Part shown: piece by piece, positions 61,101 through 64,000 of the stretch
Position numbering within the stretch: the first letter of the stretch is position 1
Layout: the number at the start of each line of letters is the position of its first letter
Assembly (NCBI GenBank): GCA_031271965.1
Contig: JAISUS010000029.1
Span: 62,001-126,000 of the forward strand
DNA: 64,000 bases
Direction: 5' to 3'
DNA from: Prevotella sp.
GTDB lineage: Bacteria > Bacteroidota > Bacteroidia > Bacteroidales > Dysgonomonadaceae
The notes under the pieces: generated by a model
The model's input: the letters and a program-made list of their open reading frames with translations, nothing else
Databases searched by the model: none
Told to the model about the DNA's origin: nothing
Made by a program: the position numbers and the translations under genes

Positions 61101-61699
61101 TCCTGGTTGATTAGGGGAATCAGATCTTCCTGATTCATTTCTTCAACTTTTTGTATTTCGTGTGAAGTACGGAATCCGTCAAAAATGTTCATAAACGGAA
61201 TACGTGCTTCAAGTGTTGCCAGATGGGGAACGGCAGATAAATCCATAACTTCTTGTACCGATCCGGAGAAGAACATTGCAAATCCGGTTTGGCGTGCGGC
61301 CATCACGTCCTGATGGTCTCCAAAAATAGATAGTGCCTGGGCAGCTAATGCACGGGCTGAAACGTGGAATACAGACGGAAGGAGTTCTCCCGCTATTTTA
61401 TACATATTAGGTATCATCAACAAAAGCCCTTGCGAAGCTGTATATGTTGTCGTCAATGCACCTGCCTGTAACGATCCGTGAACTGTACCGGCAGCACCGG
61501 CTTCCGATTGCATTTCCTGTACTTTGAGTATTTCACCAAAAATGTTTTTGCGTCCGGCTGCTGCCCACTCATCAACATATTCTGCCATAGTTGATGATGG
61601 GGTGATAGGATAGATCGAAGCCACCTCACTGAACATATAGGATATATGTGCAGCTGCTTGATTACCATCACAAGTAATGAATTTCTTTTGTTTAGCCAT
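58142..61699 (-). CDS. nifJ: Pyruvate:ferredoxin (flavodoxin) oxidoreductase
   Basis: The single-chain PFOR converts pyruvate and CoA to acetyl-CoA and CO2 with reduction of ferredoxin. The 1185-residue protein has the POR N-terminal domain (CDGNQAAAHISYMFSEVASI, ITPSSTMAEYVDEW), two [4Fe-4S] motifs CIQCNQCAYVCP (about 687) and CLGCGNCADICP (about 747), the proximal cluster CSGCGETPY, and the TPP site GGDGWAYDIGFGGLDHV (about 976) with YSNTGGQSSKSTP. It is full length and is a central fermentative enzyme in this lineage. Confidence 0.97.
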   Translation of the reverse strand: MAKQKKFITCDGNQAAAHISYMFSEVASIYPITPSSTMAEYVDEWAAAGRKNIFGEILKVQEMQSEAGAAGTVHGSLQAGALTTTYTASQGLLLMIPNMYKIAGELLPSVFHVSARALAAQALSIFGDHQDVMAARQTGFAMFFSGSVQEVMDLSAVPHLATLEARIPFMNIFDGFRTSHEIQKVEEMNQEDLIPLINQEALQAFRNRALNPENPVTRGTAQNDDIYFQSREAANKFYDAVPAIVEKYLAEITKITGRKYGLFDYYGAEDADRVIIAMGSVTEAIRETIDYLNAKGEKVGLVSVHLYRPFKAEAFLSAVPKTAKRIAVLDRTKEPGALGQPLYMDVKDCFFGKEDAPTIVGGIYGLSSKDTTPSQIMSVYENLAMSLPKNDFTIGIVDDVTFKSLPMKEEVAVEDNNYEAKFYGLGSDGTVGANKNTVKIIGDNTNKYCQAYFAYDSKKSGGFTASHLRFGDNPIRSTYLVNTPNFVACHVPAYLHLYDVTKGLKKNGTFLLNSVWSKEEVGNYLPDNVKKYLAVNNINFYIINATKIATEIGLGGRTNTILQSAFFKISNVIPYDLAVEQMKKFIVKSYGRKGEDVIKKNYAAVDRGDEIEKVEVPAEWANIVVEKPQEDDAPEFIKKVVRPVNAQRGYDLPVSVFVGREDGTWDHGTTEYEKRGVAAFVPVWDAENCIQCNQCAYVCPHATIRPFVLDATEQSNAPADVTLLKAQGKQFDGMAFRIQVDVLDCLGCGNCADICPGKKGNSALKMVEIGTQFPEQGNWDFMIKNVTSKAHLVDTKLNVKNSQFATPLFEFSGACSGCGETPYIKLVTQLFGDRMMIANATGCTSIYGGSAPSTPYRKNEEGKGPAWANSLFEDNAEYGLGFAIANMTMRDRLEKLMTQAQDCDKCSPEIKALYKEWIENKHESGKTKEITASLLPLLEVEKDKCDYCKEIYSLKQYLIKRSIWIFGGDGWAYDIGFGGLDHVIASGEDVNILVLDTEVYSNTGGQSSKSTPIAAVAKFAAAGKKIRKKDLGMIAATYGYVYVAQVAMGANQGQCLKAIKEAEEYKGPSLVIAYSPCISHGLRKGMGHAQDEEKMAVECGYWHLWRYNPMLEEEGKNPFIMDSKEPDWSKFQAFLGNEVRYTSLQKSNPDESAELYQAAQESAMWRYRSYQRMAAEISNGSSDSN

Positions 61700-61771
61700 A
61701 CTTTCTGTAATAGTTGATTATCTTTTTAGTTTACTTATTTTTATATGCTCGATATCTTTGATTGTGGTTGT

Positions 61772-62962
61772 CTAGTATAGAAAACCGAAAAGCCAAAGAG
61801 GAATTATATTTTTATCGCCTGTTTTCAGATTTCCAACTGCATAAAGCAAATCTGATTTGTTTTTGCTTCTGGTCTTTTGTCCTTCAATTTTGAATTTATA
61901 AATTGTGTCATCGTATTCAACGATAAATGTTCCGCCTTTCGCTCCTTTTCTTAGCTTGCTATCGCTATGGTGTAGCTGGTTGTAAAAAAAAGTTTCGCGA
62001 AGGTCCTGATCGCTCACATCTGATTTTTTTAGAGGGAACATCAGGTTTGTATTATGCATGTATACAAGATCGGGTTTTTTAGGATATTCTTCACCTTCTT
62101 TGTATAGCATATTGATAAGTCTGGCACTACGTAAGTATTCCAGGTAATTGGTAACTGTCGCTCTGGAAATCTCACAATCGATACTCAATTGGCTGATATT
62201 CGGTTTCCCGGGAGCGGATAAAGACAAAAGATATAGTAATTTTCTTAGTTTTGGCAAATATGACATTTCTATTTGGCGGACAGATAGAACATCTATTTCC
62301 AGCATCATATTTACCGTTTTAAGTAAATTTTCCGAAAAATTCCTTTTCTCGAGGAAGAAAGGATAATAACCATGGTGAAGGTATCCCCAAAAATGCTCCA
62401 ATGCGTCAATTTGGCTATAAATATCTTCTGCTATTTGGCGATGGTTACTGACTATTTCTTCCAATGTATAAGCCGGGAAATTTTTTCCAAATTGAACGTT
62501 CAGATACTCTCTGTAAGAGAACCCTCTCAGGTTGTATACTTTTACTATAGAAGACACCTCTGCATCTTCACCGAGCTTCATTACAGTTGAAGTCGTAAAT
62601 ACGATCTTTAATTGAGGAAGCTGTTCATAACATTCTCTTAGTTCTTTAGTCCAGTTAGGATACTTAAATACCTGATCAATGAGTAAAGTTTTTCCTCCAC
62701 GTTCTACAAATTCTTTGGCAAAACTTGTTATAGACCGTATGGTAAAGTAGAACTGATTCATGTTGATGTAGAGGCAGTCTCTTTTGTCCAGGTCAAAATA
62801 CTTCTTGGCATATTGCAACAAGAAGACTGTTTTGCCTACTCCCCTAGTACCCTTTATACCAATCAGGCGATGTGACCAATCTATTTGATCCATCAGCAAT
62901 CTAGGCATTGTTCCTTCGAGATGCTCTACTAAATATTTGTGTGTGCGAAAAAATGACTCCAC
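61772..62962 (-). CDS. AAA ATPase with DUF4143 C-terminal domain
   Basis: The 396-residue protein has Walker A GIKGTRGVGKTVFLLQYA (about 36-53), Walker B TLLIDQVF, and a DUF4143 C-terminal domain. Members of this ATPase family are frequent in Bacteroidota and often act as solitary, poorly understood proteins. It stands alone after a 202-base gap, and its stop lies 72 bases upstream of the nifJ start. Confidence 0.85.
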   Translation of the reverse strand: MESFFRTHKYLVEHLEGTMPRLLMDQIDWSHRLIGIKGTRGVGKTVFLLQYAKKYFDLDKRDCLYINMNQFYFTIRSITSFAKEFVERGGKTLLIDQVFKYPNWTKELRECYEQLPQLKIVFTTSTVMKLGEDAEVSSIVKVYNLRGFSYREYLNVQFGKNFPAYTLEEIVSNHRQIAEDIYSQIDALEHFWGYLHHGYYPFFLEKRNFSENLLKTVNMMLEIDVLSVRQIEMSYLPKLRKLLYLLSLSAPGKPNISQLSIDCEISRATVTNYLEYLRSARLINMLYKEGEEYPKKPDLVYMHNTNLMFPLKKSDVSDQDLRETFFYNQLHHSDSKLRKGAKGGTFIVEYDDTIYKFKIEGQKTRSKNKSDLLYAVGNLKTGDKNIIPLWLFGFLY

Positions 62963-63165
62963 TGAATATCAATTAAACCTGACGAAGATAGTTATTTTTT
63001 GCTTTATTGCAAAGTCCAGATAGCAGTTTTAATCATTTTTTATCAAAAAAACGAGAGGGTTCTTTCAAAATAGTTTTGTATATAGACTTTGACGATGAAA
63101 ATTAAAGCTTCTAATTTTAGTTTGCAGTTATTTTTTGATAGTATATCTGGAGTATTACCTACAAA

Positions 63166-63975
63166 CTATTTATAATATTTACTATAAATTTTTTTATAAG
63201 CATCTGTCTTTTTTAGGCGTTGTATCCACGTATTAAGAGAATCTAGTAAAATAGGAGATTGTTCTCTTACCGCCCAAGCTTCTAAATGAGTGAATCCTAT
63301 AAATGTAGCGTAGTCTATTTCGGGTAAACCCTTTGCTATATTTTCGGCTGTTTTCTCGTCACAAACGGCATAGTCTATTTCTTTCGAAGCTACAAGTATG
63401 GCTAGTTGTTCTGAACCATATACCTGATCTTCTTTTATATATATGGTATCGCCAATTTCGTGCGATAGATTTTGTAATCTCAGTTTAGCTGGTGATTTGG
63501 CTGATATATAGATTGTTTTTTTAGCCAAATCCAAATGACTTCTTATTGGCTCTGTGTTGTCATTAAAACTTTTCTTGCGTTGTATGAGTACCTGCCGGTT
63601 TTGTACAATTGCTTCTGTGAATTTTAAAGAATCTCGTAATAATGTTGTAACAGGTATATTACGTGCTAATACATCATATTTCCCTTTTTTCAGATCTTCT
63701 ATACTTTTTTCGAGGCTGGACTCTAAGGATACTTCTATCTTTATAGGTATATATGTTTCTATTAGCTGTATGAGATCGTGATTGAATCCGGCAATAGTAT
63801 CGCCCGATACAAAATATCCTATCGAATTGTAGTCGGTGACAATATGCAAAGTTCCTGATTTTTCTATTTGAGGATAGTCTTTTATTTGTTCCTTTTCTTT
63901 CTTAAGAAATAGAATCCAAATTATAAGTATAACGGTAATGACAATTGGTACTACAAGAAAATCCTTTTTTTTCAT
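63166..63975 (-). CDS. Periplasmic substrate-binding protein (SBP_bac_3 type)
   Basis: The 269-residue protein has an uncleaved-looking N-terminal transmembrane helix (about 6-24, FLVVPIVITVILIIWILFL) and a bilobed SBP_bac_3 domain with LHIVTDYNSIGYFVSGD, GFNHDLIQLIETYIP and SLEKSIEDLKKGKYDVLARN. In Bacteroidota such anchored proteins resemble the N-terminal half of the MltF lytic transglycosylase; the SLT domain is missing here. The ligand is not known. Confidence 0.8.
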   Translation of the reverse strand: MKKKDFLVVPIVITVILIIWILFLKKEKEQIKDYPQIEKSGTLHIVTDYNSIGYFVSGDTIAGFNHDLIQLIETYIPIKIEVSLESSLEKSIEDLKKGKYDVLARNIPVTTLLRDSLKFTEAIVQNRQVLIQRKKSFNDNTEPIRSHLDLAKKTIYISAKSPAKLRLQNLSHEIGDTIYIKEDQVYGSEQLAILVASKEIDYAVCDEKTAENIAKGLPEIDYATFIGFTHLEAWAVREQSPILLDSLNTWIQRLKKTDAYKKIYSKYYK

Positions 63976-64000
63976 AGTGCTCTAATTATTGAAACGCCAT

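Noticed and set aside
1-64000. tRNA, rRNA, CRISPR array, transposase, prophage or toxin-antitoxin genes
   Set aside because: None was seen on reading both strands; absence of tRNA was judged by eye and not by a covariance search.

Overview
The window reads as a chromosomal segment of an AT-rich Bacteroidales genome, most likely Dysgonomonas or a close relative. The lineage call rests on four things. There is a gldK-L-M-N (PorKLMN) type IX secretion locus. Promoters carry the Bacteroidota -7 box TAnnTTTG with a TTG-type -33 element. Lineage-typical families are present (HMA-AraC regulator next to copA, DUF2851, DUF6051, DUF3857 proteins, ZapA preceded by a small coiled-coil gene). The complex I operon is a NuoE/F/G-containing form with a short NuoG. 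No rRNA, tRNA, CRISPR array, intact insertion sequence or prophage was seen.

Layout. 1-12077: nuoC (cut by the window edge) to nuoN, one + strand operon ending in a hairpin terminator. Two copies of a roughly 110-bp MITE-like element sit in opposite orientation and bracket nuoE-nuoF. 12298-16138: two tandem DUF3857/transglutaminase-like proteins, the first split by a frameshift. 16167-23749 (minus): dnaA, an MCE protein, an amidase, a D-2-hydroxyacid dehydrogenase, RNase Y, zapA with its coiled-coil partner, and a small winged-helix protein. 23917-25022: an ECF sigma factor and a single-pass partner. 25078-28046 (minus): copA and its HMA-AraC regulator, which carries an in-frame amber codon. 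28185-30066: DUF177, rpmF, fabH. 30101-32024 (minus): lpxB, surE. 32160-33809: alkaline phosphatase. 34557-38191: a compact operon with a small membrane protein, an ApbE-like protein, RnfC and RnfD but no RnfA/B/E/G. 38517-40853: a CsgG/DUF4810/DUF799 envelope lipoprotein cassette. 40905-43734 (minus): lipoprotein, RRM protein, ribF, HAD hydrolase. 43836-49443: recO, a membrane-anchored MutS-like ATPase, DUF2851, DUF6051, ybaK. 49609-52341: a four-subunit 2-oxoacid:ferredoxin oxidoreductase. 52405-57972 (minus): gldN-M-L-K. 58142-63975 (minus): pyruvate:ferredoxin oxidoreductase, an AAA ATPase and a solute-binding protein.

How it fits together. The region is rich in low-potential redox enzymes: pyruvate and branched-chain/2-oxoglutarate:ferredoxin oxidoreductases make reduced ferredoxin, complex I handles NADH and quinone, and the RnfCD-ApbE operon could link soluble donors to the membrane. 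The strongest novelty candidates are the type IX PorK protein, which carries an N-terminal OmpA-type beta-barrel in place of a lipobox, and the minimal RnfCD-ApbE module. Next come the sigma-factor promoter buried in a perfect inverted repeat that ends at a TTG start codon, the paired mobile-like elements in the nuo operon, and the amber codon in the copper regulator. All functional statements are from reading the sequence; no database search was possible.
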